A stretch of 42,891 bases of DNA from a virus, in the IMG/VR virus record IMGVR_UViG_3300047408_000130, positions 1 to 42,891 of that record, one strand, 5' to 3'. The position numbers and the translations under genes were made by a program. The notes under the pieces were generated by a model that was not told where the DNA came from, made no database searches, and saw only the letters and a program-made list of their open reading frames with translations. Every line of letters begins with the position of its first letter. The stretch's first letter is position 1. Below are positions 28,326 to 37,990 of the stretch, in pieces.

Positions 28326-29066
28326 ATGGCACTCAACAAACGCCCGACCGGGACCGACGACGACCTGGTGGCAATCTTCAAGCACATCGCCATCCCTAAC
28401 GAGGGGAAGTCGAAAGCAGCAGGTCGATTGATCTGCGACGACGTCGAGATCTGCGAAATTCGCACTCCAGGGCGAACCGACATCAAGCACTTCCCAGCCA
28501 CCGAGTTTTCCCACTGGAAAGATGATCAGTTTACCGGCGCACAACTGAAGGTGACTTACGCAGAGCGTTTTCCGCGCCAGTACCTGCAGTTCAAGCAGCA
28601 GGCGGCGCAAACCAAGAGCGGAACGCTACTCGAACGCGTGCCGTTCCTATCCGAAGGTCGCCGCGCCGAGCTGCGCGCGCTGAACGTCTACACCGTCGAG
28701 CAGCTCGCGCACATCGACGGCCAGGAGCTCAAGAATTTGGGGCCAGGCGGACGCGACTGGAAAAACCAGGCGATCGACTTCATCGAAGAGGCCAAGGCGC
28801 TGGTGCCCAACATCGCAATGCAGACCGAGCTCGAGGCGCTGCGCGCTCGCACGCAGGCGCTCGAGGCCGACAACGAAGTGCTGAAAGCCAAGCGCGACGA
28901 CACCGACGGCTCGCAGTTCGATGAAATGTCGAACCTGCAAATCAAGGACTTCATCTTCAAGGAGACCGGCACGCGCCCGATCGGCAACCCGTCGCGCAAG
29001 ACGCTGCTGCAATTGGCCAACACGATCGCCAGTAAGCAACCCACTCCGGACCTGATGCCAGCATGA
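28326..29066 (+). CDS. Structural-region protein with helix-hairpin-helix-like part
   Basis: 246 aa. N-terminal β-rich part (about 1-90), then LNVYTVEQLAHIDGQELKNL, a segment like the helix-hairpin-helix/SAM units used by phage structural proteins, then a coiled coil (ALRARTQALEADNEVLKAKR) and a lysine-containing C-terminal motif (IKDFIFKETGTRPIGNPSRK). Position between capsid and adaptor suggests a head-completion or virion accessory protein. No family is assigned with confidence. Confidence 0.6.
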   Translation: MALNKRPTGTDDDLVAIFKHIAIPNEGKSKAAGRLICDDVEICEIRTPGRTDIKHFPATEFSHWKDDQFTGAQLKVTYAERFPRQYLQFKQQAAQTKSGTLLERVPFLSEGRRAELRALNVYTVEQLAHIDGQELKNLGPGGRDWKNQAIDFIEEAKALVPNIAMQTELEALRARTQALEADNEVLKAKRDDTDGSQFDEMSNLQIKDFIFKETGTRPIGNPSRKTLLQLANTIASKQPTPDLMPA

Positions 29067-29073
29067 GGGTATC

Positions 29074-30021
29074 GTGAGCGTTCTGTCGGTCGTCAAAGAT
29101 GTCTGCGCCTTCGTCGGCGTGCATGTGCCGACCTCGTTGTTCGGCAGTGTCACCGATGCGCGCACGCAACTTGAGCTGCGTGCCGTGGTCAACGAGATGG
29201 CGCAGCGCATTGCCGGCGATAGCCGTGAGTGGCAGCGACTGATTGCGCGGCAGGTCTTCACCGGTGACGGCATCATCACACCGCCGTCCGCGGTCATTGC
29301 CGGCACCGAAGCGTTCCCCATGCCGGCCAACTACAAGCGCATGCTCGTCGACGGCAACGTGTGGCGCTCGACCAGCGCCATCCAGCCGATGCTGTTTATT
29401 TCCAGTGCCGACGAGTGGCTGCAACGCCGCGCGCGTGGCTACAACCACGCCTGGGGCGAGTGGATGCTGCAGGGTGGCAACATGCACATCTGGCCGATCA
29501 TGGCCGCCCACACCTCGTCGGCCTGGCAACCCAATCACACGTACAATGTTGGCGATCTTGCTGTCGACATGGATATTGGCACAGTGCCGTACCAATTGGT
29601 CTGGCAGGTTGCCGTCAAGCATACCTCAGGCTCGACGACGTTCGCAAACGATCGCCTAGCCAACTCGTCATTGTGGGTGCTGCCGGCGCAGGACATCGAT
29701 GCCGTAAGAGCGACCTTCAACTACATCGACAAGAACTGCGTCACGCTCACCAGCGGCGGCTTCGGCGACGCCTTCATGGCGGACACCGACAGTTTCCGTC
29801 TCGACGAACGCCTGCTCAAGCTCGGCATGATCTGGCAATGGAAGGCGCTCAAGGGCTCGCCGTACGCGGAGGACATGGCGACGTTCATGGACGCGCTCAC
29901 GCGCGCTGAGGGGGCGGACAAGCCTGCGCCGATCCTGATCGACCGGCTGCCCAGTTCGGTCATGACGGCTTATCCCTACCCGACGCCGTCGACGTCTAAT
30001 TGGGGCTGGCCGCTGTCATGA
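29074..30021 (+). CDS. Head-tail adaptor (tail tubular protein A-like) with carbohydrate-binding insert
   Basis: 315 aa from GTG 29074. The flanks (VNEMAQRIAGDSREWQRLIA; FMADTDSFRLDERLLKLGMI then WQWKALKGSPYAEDMATF) match T7 gp11-like adaptors that join portal and nozzle. Residues about 146-205 are an extra β module: SAWQPNHTYNVGDLAVDM, VWQVAVKHTSGSTTF, SLWVLP. This has the W..Y..GD.V...HTS...W plan of CBM5/12-like domains. The same type of module occurs in the next protein. Assignment of the adaptor is by position and end motifs. Confidence 0.75.
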   Translation: MSVLSVVKDVCAFVGVHVPTSLFGSVTDARTQLELRAVVNEMAQRIAGDSREWQRLIARQVFTGDGIITPPSAVIAGTEAFPMPANYKRMLVDGNVWRSTSAIQPMLFISSADEWLQRRARGYNHAWGEWMLQGGNMHIWPIMAAHTSSAWQPNHTYNVGDLAVDMDIGTVPYQLVWQVAVKHTSGSTTFANDRLANSSLWVLPAQDIDAVRATFNYIDKNCVTLTSGGFGDAFMADTDSFRLDERLLKLGMIWQWKALKGSPYAEDMATFMDALTRAEGADKPAPILIDRLPSSVMTAYPYPTPSTSNWGWPLS

Positions 30022-30031
30022 GTAATCCCTG

Positions 30032-31948
30032 ATGCCCTACGCCCTGCACCGCCGAATTCCGGTACCGCAACAGTACGAGCAATCGCTGCGGACGACGACA
30101 TTCCCTGCGCCGACGCGTGGCATCGTTCAGAGCGAGAACGAGTCCTACATGCAGCCAGGCGGCGCCAACATTCAGGACAATTGGGCGCCGACCATGCGCG
30201 GCGTCAAGCTGCGCGGCGGCACCGTGCGCTATTGCGACCTGCACGCGCTTGACGCAACGGTGCCGCCGGTGCCCTCCGCACTACGTCAGCCGGTCATCAG
30301 CGCGTTCACGTATGTAAGCGGCACCGCAGAAAAGATGTTTGCGGCACAGCCGACCAAGCTGTTCGACGTGACGCTGACGACACCGGTGCTGGTCAAAAGC
30401 GGACAGACCAGCGGCAACTACGCCGCCGCGCAGATGAACAATGCGGCCGGCGAGTGGTTGATCGCTTGTAACGAAAGTGGCGACCACCCGCTGCGCTTTA
30501 ATGGCACCAGCTGGGTCACCCTCGACGGAGTCAATCCGACACCTGGTGACGGTGCCTCGCAGATCACCGGTCCAGCTCCCGGTCTTGGCCCGCCGCCGGC
30601 GCTTAGCTACGTCTGGAAATATCGCAATCGGTTGTTCTTCATCCAGAAGCGCTCGATGAGCGCCTGGTATCTCGACATCAACAGCGTCGGTGGCGCATTG
30701 CTGGAAATCCCGTTGTCGGGAGCCGCTGGCAAAGGCGGGACGCTGTTGTTCGGGGCGGTCTATTCGACCGACGCTGGCGACGGCAACGACGACAAATGCG
30801 TGTTTGTCACGACCTTAGGCGAGGTGCTGGTCTTCACCGGCACCAACCCAGGCGATGCCGCCAACTGGCGGCAGGAAGGGCGCTGGTCGCTCGGCAGGCC
30901 AATGGGGATGAATGCTCACATCCAGATCGGCGGCGATCTTATGGTGCTGACGATCGAGGGCATTGTACCGCTCTCGGTGGCGCTTGCGCGCGATATCTCG
31001 CAGACAGAGCTCGCGATGCTCACGCGCACCATCAAACCGATGTGGCGGGAGAATGTGGCTAAGAGGACCACTTACCCGTGGACGATCGCGCGGTGGGATG
31101 AATACGGCGCGCTGTTTGTAACCTGGCCTGGCGGCAATCCTGGCGATCGCATGTGTGCGGTTTCCAATCTGGCGACCGGAGCCTGGTGCCGGTTCATTGG
31201 CTACGACGCGCTCTGCTTCCTGCGCCGTGGCGCCGACCTGTTCTACGGCACCCAGGACGGCATCATCATGCAGGGCGAGCGCACCGGCTACGATGACGGC
31301 AATCATGCAAGGAAGCCTTATCTCGCCACGCTGGTCGGCGGCTGGGAGATGTTTGGTGCGCCCGCCGCCAACTTCATCTGGCATCAGGCCCGCGCCAATT
31401 TCCACTCCGCGGCCGGCGAGCCGTTCCAACCCCAGCTCGCAGCCGCCGTGAACTACAACATCGTGCTGCCATCGCCACCACAGGCTGGTCCAGACCCAGG
31501 GCCACTGGATATATGGGATCAAGGAATATGGGGGCCGTCGATGTGGACGCCGCCGGCGATGTGGGCGAATGCCACTGCCTATGCTGTCGGGGCCACGGCC
31601 TATGATGGTCCTGCGCACAACTACTGGACTGCCGCGGTCGCTCATACCAGTGCAGCCGCACCGACGGTATTCGCAGCCGATCGTACGGCACACCCGACTT
31701 ATTGGACCTTAGCCAGCCCGCAACCGGGGCCGCCAGTGCCGACGCCGACAGAGCGCGATCGCTACGCGCAATGGGATCAGCCAGGGCCGATAGCACCGCC
31801 GGTGCGCTCGACCTTGTGGGTCAGCATCGGCGAGACCGGCTACGCCCATGCACCGATCGTGCAGGTGACGGTTGCGCAAGCCGTGCGCCCGCAGGTCGAG
31901 TTGATCAGTATCGGGGCCACTTACGAGCCCGCAGGCGTCAACGTCTAG
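30032..31948 (+). CDS. Tail nozzle (tubular protein B / gp10-like stabilisation protein)
   Basis: 638 aa β-rich protein. TTFPAPTRGIVQSENESYMQ and PGGANIQDNWAPTMRGVKLR, then repeated blades (YVWKYRNRLFFIQKRSMSAW; RWSLGRPMGMNAHIQIGGDL; FLRRGADLFYGTQDG) fit podovirus nozzle proteins that continue the tube after the adaptor. Around residues 509-561 a CBM5/12-like module (WANATAYAVGATAYDG, WTAAVAHTSAAAPTVF, YWTLA) interrupts the C-terminal region. It may bind cell-surface glycan. The start ATG 30032 follows the adaptor stop by ten bases. Confidence 0.75.
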   Translation: MPYALHRRIPVPQQYEQSLRTTTFPAPTRGIVQSENESYMQPGGANIQDNWAPTMRGVKLRGGTVRYCDLHALDATVPPVPSALRQPVISAFTYVSGTAEKMFAAQPTKLFDVTLTTPVLVKSGQTSGNYAAAQMNNAAGEWLIACNESGDHPLRFNGTSWVTLDGVNPTPGDGASQITGPAPGLGPPPALSYVWKYRNRLFFIQKRSMSAWYLDINSVGGALLEIPLSGAAGKGGTLLFGAVYSTDAGDGNDDKCVFVTTLGEVLVFTGTNPGDAANWRQEGRWSLGRPMGMNAHIQIGGDLMVLTIEGIVPLSVALARDISQTELAMLTRTIKPMWRENVAKRTTYPWTIARWDEYGALFVTWPGGNPGDRMCAVSNLATGAWCRFIGYDALCFLRRGADLFYGTQDGIIMQGERTGYDDGNHARKPYLATLVGGWEMFGAPAANFIWHQARANFHSAAGEPFQPQLAAAVNYNIVLPSPPQAGPDPGPLDIWDQGIWGPSMWTPPAMWANATAYAVGATAYDGPAHNYWTAAVAHTSAAAPTVFAADRTAHPTYWTLASPQPGPPVPTPTERDRYAQWDQPGPIAPPVRSTLWVSIGETGYAHAPIVQVTVAQAVRPQVELISIGATYEPAGVNV

Positions 31949-31957
31949 GAGGGTGCG

Positions 31958-33535
31958 ATGGCCGAAGACGACGATCTGTTCCCGTTTAACCCGTTCCGCA
32001 ACAGAGGGTTGGGACAGCGTCAGTTTGACGAACGCTTTGGTTTCCCAACACCGTTTAACCAACGCTTTGGGTTTGAGGGGCCACCTTCGTTCGCGGAGGG
32101 CGACACAATCCCCAGTCTGACACCACCGGCGGTGCCAGGGGACCGGCCATTTGTTCAGCCACCAGGAGCCGACAGTGTCAGGCAGTTTGGGGGTGGCCGG
32201 AATGCCATGTTTGGCCTGCAGTCAAATCCAGGAGCGGACCCTCGCGCTCCCGATCGGCGCGACGCCATCGTGCGGGCATTAATGGCGCAGCGATTGAGCG
32301 GCGCTTCGCAGATATATCCCGAGGGTGACAGCGGCGTGGAAGGCTTCCATGGGCCGCCGAGCGGTGGCCCAGGCGTGCAGGGTGCGCAGCCGCAGGATCA
32401 GCCGCCTGTAGCCGAGCCACCGGTACCGCAGGGCCCGGCATTCCCGGCAGTCCCGGTGACGCGGGGGGGCCTACCCCCGCCACCTCCGCTTGCGCCATTC
32501 GGCACCCCGCCGGTGGGGTTCACCGGCTCGGTAAACGACCAAGGAGGGCCCACGCCATTTACGCCGCAGGCGACGCCAACACCATTTACGGCAGTGCCGA
32601 CAGTGCCGGTTACACCGCCAGGGCTACCACCGATGTCGCCACCGATTACGCCGACACCGGTGCCATCGGTGCCGTTCTCGGCACCGCCGATCGGCAATGT
32701 GATGTCGGTCCCGCCGCCGATCGGAACGCCGCTGCCCAACCACCTGCTGGCATCGCTGCTGACGGCACCGCAGGCGAACCAGCCAGGCGCGCCTTCGACC
32801 TGGGGCGATGGCCAACTGTCGGAAAGTCCAGGCGCACCAGCGGCGCCAGGGTCGTTTGGGTTCGGTGATCCGAGCAGCGTCACCTCACCCTCATCGACGC
32901 CCCAAGGCCAGGGCGAGCCGGCGCCCGCCGGAAGTCCAACAGGCACGCCAGGGGGGTCGCAGGGGCATGTTTCGGTAGGCGGGGTCGAGATTGGTAGTCC
33001 AGAACCTGGCTACACCGGACCGGGCTACGCCGCACCGGGCCTCTCGGCGCCAACGCCGACAGGGCTCCCCGATCTTCCGGCGGGTCTTCCGGACCTTCCC
33101 ACGGCCGACCTGCCGAGCAACATTCAGGGGCTGCTCGACGACCCCTACTCTGCTTACGCTAGCGCGACACCTGGGTTCGGGTTCGGCTCTGACCCATTCG
33201 GCTCTGGGTTCGGCTTCGGCGGCGGTTTTGGGGCCGCGGCGTATGGTGCTCCCGACGCCTACGGCGAAGGTTTTGGTGGCGGCTTTGGCACCAGCGAGGG
33301 CAACGCTTTTGGTGGCGGCTTTGGCACCAGCGAGGGTGAGGCCACTGGAGGCGGTTTCGGCACCAGCGAAGGCAGTGCTGTTGGCGGTGGGTTCGGCACC
33401 AGCGAGGGCGAGGCCGGTGGGGGTGGCTACGGAGCTCCTGATGATGGCGCGCCCGATGGCGACGACGACGACGGCGATGACGACGCCGGTGACGCCGGTG
33501 ACGCCGACAGCGGCGACGGCGACGACGATAGTTAG
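31958..33535 (+). CDS. Pro/Gly-rich low-complexity virion protein with tandem repeats
   Basis: 525 aa, GAGGGTG site upstream. N-terminal ~100 residues mixed, then a long Pro-rich stretch (PVTPPGLPPMSPPITPTPVP), then about residues 410-490 Gly/Phe-rich with four 12-residue units GGGFGTSEG plus three variable residues. The end is acidic (Asp/Gly). No fold is recognised. The composition suggests a flexible fibre-like or extended virion protein. The unit repeats are nearly identical in DNA (36 bp), which makes copy-number change likely. Confidence 0.6.
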   Translation: MAEDDDLFPFNPFRNRGLGQRQFDERFGFPTPFNQRFGFEGPPSFAEGDTIPSLTPPAVPGDRPFVQPPGADSVRQFGGGRNAMFGLQSNPGADPRAPDRRDAIVRALMAQRLSGASQIYPEGDSGVEGFHGPPSGGPGVQGAQPQDQPPVAEPPVPQGPAFPAVPVTRGGLPPPPPLAPFGTPPVGFTGSVNDQGGPTPFTPQATPTPFTAVPTVPVTPPGLPPMSPPITPTPVPSVPFSAPPIGNVMSVPPPIGTPLPNHLLASLLTAPQANQPGAPSTWGDGQLSESPGAPAAPGSFGFGDPSSVTSPSSTPQGQGEPAPAGSPTGTPGGSQGHVSVGGVEIGSPEPGYTGPGYAAPGLSAPTPTGLPDLPAGLPDLPTADLPSNIQGLLDDPYSAYASATPGFGFGSDPFGSGFGFGGGFGAAAYGAPDAYGEGFGGGFGTSEGNAFGGGFGTSEGEATGGGFGTSEGSAVGGGFGTSEGEAGGGGYGAPDDGAPDGDDDDGDDDAGDAGDADSGDGDDDS

Positions 33536-33558
33536 GCGATCAACGAGGAGACCGCGTG

Positions 33559-33894
33559 ATGGCATACGGTAACGATCCAGCGATGGGTGATGGCAGTCCG
33601 CGCGACGCGATCACACAGGCGCTGCTCCAGATTACAGATCCGCCGCCAGGGGGCATCCACCAGCCTCCTGGCGGGATGCCGCCCGCGATGGCGCAACAGC
33701 CAACCGGCGGTGGCCAGACCCCGCCTGGCGGCATGATGCAGCAGCAAGCCCCGGTAGGCGGCATGGCTGGGGCGATGCCTGGCATGCAGCCGGCGGCCTT
33801 CGGCACCGCGCCGCCTCCAGGCGGTCCGATGGGACCAATCGGCGGGCCGTACTCGTCCGCCGCCAGGCTGCCAGGAATTACGCCGCAGTTTTAG
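33559..33894 (+). CDS. Pro/Gly/Met-rich small virion-region protein
   Basis: 111 aa from ATG 33559 (GAGGAG eight bases upstream; GTG 33556 is also possible). DAITQALLQITDPPPGGIHQ then PPGGMPPAMAQQ and repeated GGM/PGGM steps. Low-complexity and probably disordered. It resembles the composition of the preceding protein and may form part of the same structure. Confidence 0.55.
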   Translation: MAYGNDPAMGDGSPRDAITQALLQITDPPPGGIHQPPGGMPPAMAQQPTGGGQTPPGGMMQQQAPVGGMAGAMPGMQPAAFGTAPPPGGPMGPIGGPYSSAARLPGITPQF

Positions 33895-33903
33895 GGGCAA
33901 GCG

Positions 33904-34404
33904 ATGCCGCTGAAATACCTATTCGGGCAGGACCAGTTGGTCGCGGATTGGGTCGCGCAGACAAAACTCGCGTCTGGGTTTTCTCCGCGCGCGGGCTTCA
34001 CCGACAAGAAACTGCGAGCAATTGGCATCGCCAATGTCGCCGACGAACTGATCGCCGGCCTGGTTTATTTCGACCACAAGCCGGAAGCCGGCACCATTGA
34101 GTTTAGCGTGGAGGCAAAGCCGAAGCAGCGATGGCTGACCCCATCCACGCTAGCTTTGATGTTCCAATATCCGTTTCAGGTTTGCGGATGCCAGATGCTC
34201 ATAACAAAAACATCTGCACGCAGCACGCACGTCCTGCGAATGCTCGCAGCCATGAACTTCACGCACATCCTGGTGCCCAGGGCTGGCGGGCGCGATCATG
34301 ATGGCGTGATCTCCACGTTGACGTATGAGGACTGGGTGGCCGGAAAATTCTGTCAGAAGTTTGGACATCACATTGTCGATGTACAAACAGAAAGGGCGGC
34401 ATAG
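33904..34404 (+). CDS. GNAT-like acetyltransferase in virion operon
   Basis: 166 aa. LRAIGIANVADELIAGLVYF, TIEFSVEAKPKQRWLTPSTL, then FQYPFQVCGCQMLITKTSAR and VLRMLAAMNFTHILVPR match the β-strand order of the GNAT fold, with the acetyl-CoA loop in the middle and the C-terminal N...A..R-like element. Such proteins are commonly encoded near the internal virion genes of podoviruses and might modify a host or virion component. Catalysis is not proven from sequence. Confidence 0.7.
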   Translation: MPLKYLFGQDQLVADWVAQTKLASGFSPRAGFTDKKLRAIGIANVADELIAGLVYFDHKPEAGTIEFSVEAKPKQRWLTPSTLALMFQYPFQVCGCQMLITKTSARSTHVLRMLAAMNFTHILVPRAGGRDHDGVISTLTYEDWVAGKFCQKFGHHIVDVQTERAA

Positions 34405-34406
34405 TC

Positions 34407-35831
34407 ATGGGCTCATGTTGTGGAGGCGATGCACCACAGCCGCCGAACCCAATCGCCACGGCGGCGGCACAGACCGGCACCAACGTCTCGACGGCGGTGG
34501 CTAATGCCGAGCTCAGCCACGTTAACCAGGTCACGCCAACCGGCAGCTTGGACTACAGCCAGAGAGGCACCTTCTCCTGGACCGATCCCACCACCGGCTC
34601 AACCTATCAAATTCCACAATACACGGCGACCCAGACGCCCACGGCAGCCCAAGCGGCAATCCAGCAGCAAAACGAAGGAGCACAGAAAAATCTGGCGACG
34701 CTGGCCAATACTCAGAGCGGCAATATCGGCAACCTGCTCTCGCAACCTATCGACTTGTCGCAGGCGCCGGCGGCGGGCGACACCTCGCGCATTGAAAACC
34801 TACCCAGCGCAGCGACCTCGTTCGGCGGCGCCGGCGTACAGCAGGGCACGTTCGATGACGCCGGCAACCTGACGCGCAGCTATGGCCCAGCCGACAATTT
34901 CTCCGCCGACCGCCAGCGTGTCGAGGACGCGCTCTTTGGCCGCCTGAGCCCGCAGCTCGACCGCGATCGCTCGCGCCTCGAGCAACAGCTCGCCGACCAG
35001 GGCATTCGTTACGGCTCACCGGCCTACCAGCAGGCGATGAGCGACTTCAACCGACAGTCCACCGACGCGCGGCTGGCCGTGACGGCAGCGGGCGGCGCGG
35101 AACAGCAGCGCCTGGCCCAGATGGCTCAGAACCAAGCCGAATTCCAGAACGCGGCGCAACAGCAAGCCTACCAAGAGGCGCAAGGGCGCGGCACATTTGC
35201 CAATGCTGCGGAAGCACAGAATTACCAGCAAGCGCTCGGACGCGGCACCTTCGCCAATGCCGGTCAGCTACAGAACGCCCAGAGCGCGCAGGCGGCGTTG
35301 AACGCCGAGAACGCGCGGCGCGCCAACTATCTGCAAGAGCAGTACGCCGGTCGCCAGGAGCCCATCAACGAGATCTCGGCGCTGTTGTCGGGCTCGCAGG
35401 TGTCCAAGCCAAACTTCATCACTCCGCCGCAGACCTCGATCCCGACCACCGATGTCGCAGGGCTGATCAACACAAACTTCAACCAGCAATTCCAGAACTA
35501 CAACACGCAGCAACAGGCAACAAACCAGCTGCTCGGTGGGCTCCTGGGTCTCGGCAGCAACGTCGGTGCCGCGTATCTGAAGTCCGACCGCCGCGCCAAG
35601 GAAAACATCAGCAAGATGGGCACGGTGTTCGCCGCTAGCGCGGAAGGCAACGAGTCGGCGCTGCCGATCTACAAGTATTCTTACAAGGACGATCCAGTGA
35701 GCACACGGCACATCGGCCCGATGGCGCAGGACGTCGAGAAGGTTGATCCAGGCGCGGTCGTCACCGACCGCGGCGGAACCAAATACATCAAGCCGCGCCG
35801 TGTCATGGGCTCGATCATGAGGGCATCCTGA
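34407..35831 (+). CDS. Internal virion protein with C-terminal S74 chaperone domain
   Basis: 474 aa from ATG 34407. N-terminus MGSCCGGDAPQPPNP (a Cys pair), then Gln/Asn/Ala-rich helical region (about 90-330). The C-terminal ~80 residues are an intramolecular chaperone/peptidase S74-type domain: KSDRRAKENISKMGTVF near residue 391, then YKYSYKDD and GPMAQDVEKVDPGAVV. The Ser and Lys of the SD...K motif are present, so self-cleavage is possible. Such proteins occur in short-tailed phages next to ejection proteins. Overlaps the next gene's ATG by one base. Confidence 0.75.
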   Translation: MGSCCGGDAPQPPNPIATAAAQTGTNVSTAVANAELSHVNQVTPTGSLDYSQRGTFSWTDPTTGSTYQIPQYTATQTPTAAQAAIQQQNEGAQKNLATLANTQSGNIGNLLSQPIDLSQAPAAGDTSRIENLPSAATSFGGAGVQQGTFDDAGNLTRSYGPADNFSADRQRVEDALFGRLSPQLDRDRSRLEQQLADQGIRYGSPAYQQAMSDFNRQSTDARLAVTAAGGAEQQRLAQMAQNQAEFQNAAQQQAYQEAQGRGTFANAAEAQNYQQALGRGTFANAGQLQNAQSAQAALNAENARRANYLQEQYAGRQEPINEISALLSGSQVSKPNFITPPQTSIPTTDVAGLINTNFNQQFQNYNTQQQATNQLLGGLLGLGSNVGAAYLKSDRRAKENISKMGTVFAASAEGNESALPIYKYSYKDDPVSTRHIGPMAQDVEKVDPGAVVTDRGGTKYIKPRRVMGSIMRAS

Positions 35832-37987
35832 TGCCAGACCCCTATCCCACCAATCCGTTGTCGTATGCGTTCTGGGCCGACCAGCCTGCCGGCAGCCCTG
35901 GCGGCTACGACGCGCTGCAGGCGCGCCGCAAGATCGCTGAAACTCTGCTCGGCAAGCGCTCACCCTTCCCCAAAACCCTGGGCGAAGGCCTCACCTATGC
36001 GGGCGAGCGCATCTACGACGTCGCGATGCAGCGCGACCTGATGAACCGTGAGGCCGCCGACGAGGCGCGCCAGAAGGCGGAGTCGGAGGCCTACGGCACG
36101 TCTTTGCGGAGGGCAGGCGGCCTCGCGTCAGCCGATGATACAGCGCCGACCGATCAAACGGCAGCGGCCCCTAATCCAGTGCGCGATCAGATCGCGTCAG
36201 TTATGACGCCGCCGCCGCAAGTGCCCGCAGCTCAGGCCGGCATTCCGATGCCGCCGCCACGCCCGGTGTATGACCGCAACAGGCAGATTGCCGAGCTTCA
36301 AGCCAATCCTGCTTTGCAGAACCGTATTCTGACGATCGCCAGAGGCGAGGTCGGGGACAACCCGCAAGAACAGCAGATTATTGCCGAAACAATCATGAAC
36401 CGCGCTGCCGCGCGCGGCCAGCCGTTGGAGCAGGTGACACGCCAATACGCCGGCCCTGGATCGACCGGCTATTATCCGGCATCTACGTTCGGGAGAGGTG
36501 CGGCCCCGCCCGATATCCTGTCGCCGGTCTTACGCGGGTCCGATGCCGGTGGGCAGACCTTGGGGTTTTCGCCGACCGGCAATGCCTCCGGCGGCGTTGC
36601 CTCCCGCGGCGTCGCATCCGGCCGCTACAACGCTGCCGGCCAGCTTCCTGGCGGCGCCGAAACCTATGTACAGCAAGAGCGTCCCGAACAGCTTGCCCGC
36701 CTTGCCGCGACGCGGCTGGGGGGCGGCGGTAGCGGCAGTCCCCCGACCATGACCGACATCCCATCGGCACCACCGGCCGGCGCTGGCGCTGACGCCGCCC
36801 AAACGGCCGCGCTTGCAGCCACCGGCGGCAGCGCAACCGACATCCCATCAGCACCGCCGCCGACGATGGTTGCGCAGGCGGGAGGACAACCGCCAACCCC
36901 ACAAGCAACGGGCACGCCACAATCGAGGTATGGCACCCCCCTGGGGCCGTTTGATCCGCGGGCGCCGGAGCCGGCGCCGCCATCGGCGGGAGGTGTTCAG
37001 CAACCCCTAGAAAGGCCTGTATTGGGGCCGGCGCCAGTCATGCGACCGATGGGGGAGGAGGAGATCAAGGCGATGGTGGCGGCGCGCGCCACTCGCGACC
37101 CGCTATCGCAGCAGCGGTTCCTGGAGCTTGCGGGCGTATACAAGGCACAGCGCGAGGCGGATCTCGCGCGGCGCAAGACGGTATGGGACGCCCAGGCAAG
37201 GAGTGTCGAGGCCGCAAACCAAAAGTATATTGAAGCCGGCATCGCCCAGAACAGTCCCGAGGCCCAACGGAGACTCGCAGACCTGAACATCGCGGCCGCA
37301 GAGAAGGAGAATGACCGCCGGCTTGGCGGCAGCGACAAGGAGGCGAACGACCGCTTGACGCCGCTGTACGAAAAAGTCAGGCCGGTGCTGACAGCCGGCA
37401 GGACACTCGAGCAGGCCAAAGCCATGGCGGACAAGATGTTCACGGGCGTCGGTTCAGTGAATGCACAAGCAGCGGCGCGTTACATCAGCGCGCTGCCTGG
37501 CGGCGACGCCGTTGTGAAGTACTTCACCGGCAAGGACGTAACATCAGGCCAGTTATTCGAGGCTTACATGCGGCAGATGCTGGCCCCAGCGCGCGCCATC
37601 GTGGCTGGGAACAACAACCAATCCAACGTCGAGCTTGAAACTGCACTCTCGTCGATTGGCGCTCAGCGCAACCTGGAACTGGGAACCATCAAGGGTCTAC
37701 TCGATCATGCCAAGGAAATGAACTTCGATGTCCTGCACAATTTCCAGCGGGAGAAGTCTTCGTATTCCATCGGCAAGCCCACCGACGACTATGTACAAAA
37801 CCGGCGGACGACGCTCGACACACGCTACCCGACCGATCTCGAGGAACACATTCCAGACTCCAAGATCGAGAAGTTCAGGGAATTGTATGCGAAAAATCCG
37901 CAAAGAGCAGTGGATGGCTTCGACAAGGCCATGCACGCCCCTGGGTTGGCTGCAAAGGTCATCGAGAAATATGGCATTGGACAGTGA
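35831..37987 (+). CDS. Ejection protein with SleB-type cell-wall hydrolase domain
   Basis: 718 aa. Residues about 160-270 match the SleB hydrolase fold: NRILTIARGEVGDNPQEQQI, IAETIMNRAAARG, with the catalytic Glu in ARGEVG, and GYYPASTFGRG. A Pro/Ala-rich linker follows (about 300-400), then a helical C-terminal half (VYKAQREADLARRKTVWDAQ, then MFTGVGSVNAQAAARYISAL). It is probably an internal virion protein that locally opens peptidoglycan during DNA entry. No separate endolysin was found, so this domain is the only clear murein-active candidate in the genome. Confidence 0.75.
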   Translation: MPDPYPTNPLSYAFWADQPAGSPGGYDALQARRKIAETLLGKRSPFPKTLGEGLTYAGERIYDVAMQRDLMNREAADEARQKAESEAYGTSLRRAGGLASADDTAPTDQTAAAPNPVRDQIASVMTPPPQVPAAQAGIPMPPPRPVYDRNRQIAELQANPALQNRILTIARGEVGDNPQEQQIIAETIMNRAAARGQPLEQVTRQYAGPGSTGYYPASTFGRGAAPPDILSPVLRGSDAGGQTLGFSPTGNASGGVASRGVASGRYNAAGQLPGGAETYVQQERPEQLARLAATRLGGGGSGSPPTMTDIPSAPPAGAGADAAQTAALAATGGSATDIPSAPPPTMVAQAGGQPPTPQATGTPQSRYGTPLGPFDPRAPEPAPPSAGGVQQPLERPVLGPAPVMRPMGEEEIKAMVAARATRDPLSQQRFLELAGVYKAQREADLARRKTVWDAQARSVEAANQKYIEAGIAQNSPEAQRRLADLNIAAAEKENDRRLGGSDKEANDRLTPLYEKVRPVLTAGRTLEQAKAMADKMFTGVGSVNAQAAARYISALPGGDAVVKYFTGKDVTSGQLFEAYMRQMLAPARAIVAGNNNQSNVELETALSSIGAQRNLELGTIKGLLDHAKEMNFDVLHNFQREKSSYSIGKPTDDYVQNRRTTLDTRYPTDLEEHIPDSKIEKFRELYAKNPQRAVDGFDKAMHAPGLAAKVIEKYGIGQ

Positions 37988-37990
37988 GCC

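Noticed and set aside
27136-28431. 431-residue plus frame over the capsid gene
   Set aside because: Arg/His-rich shadow of the capsid gene in another frame, typical of GC-rich DNA.
33266-33420. Gly/Phe repeats as a separate repeat element or origin
   Set aside because: The 36-bp units are in frame and encode GGGFGTSEG units, so they are protein-level repeats.
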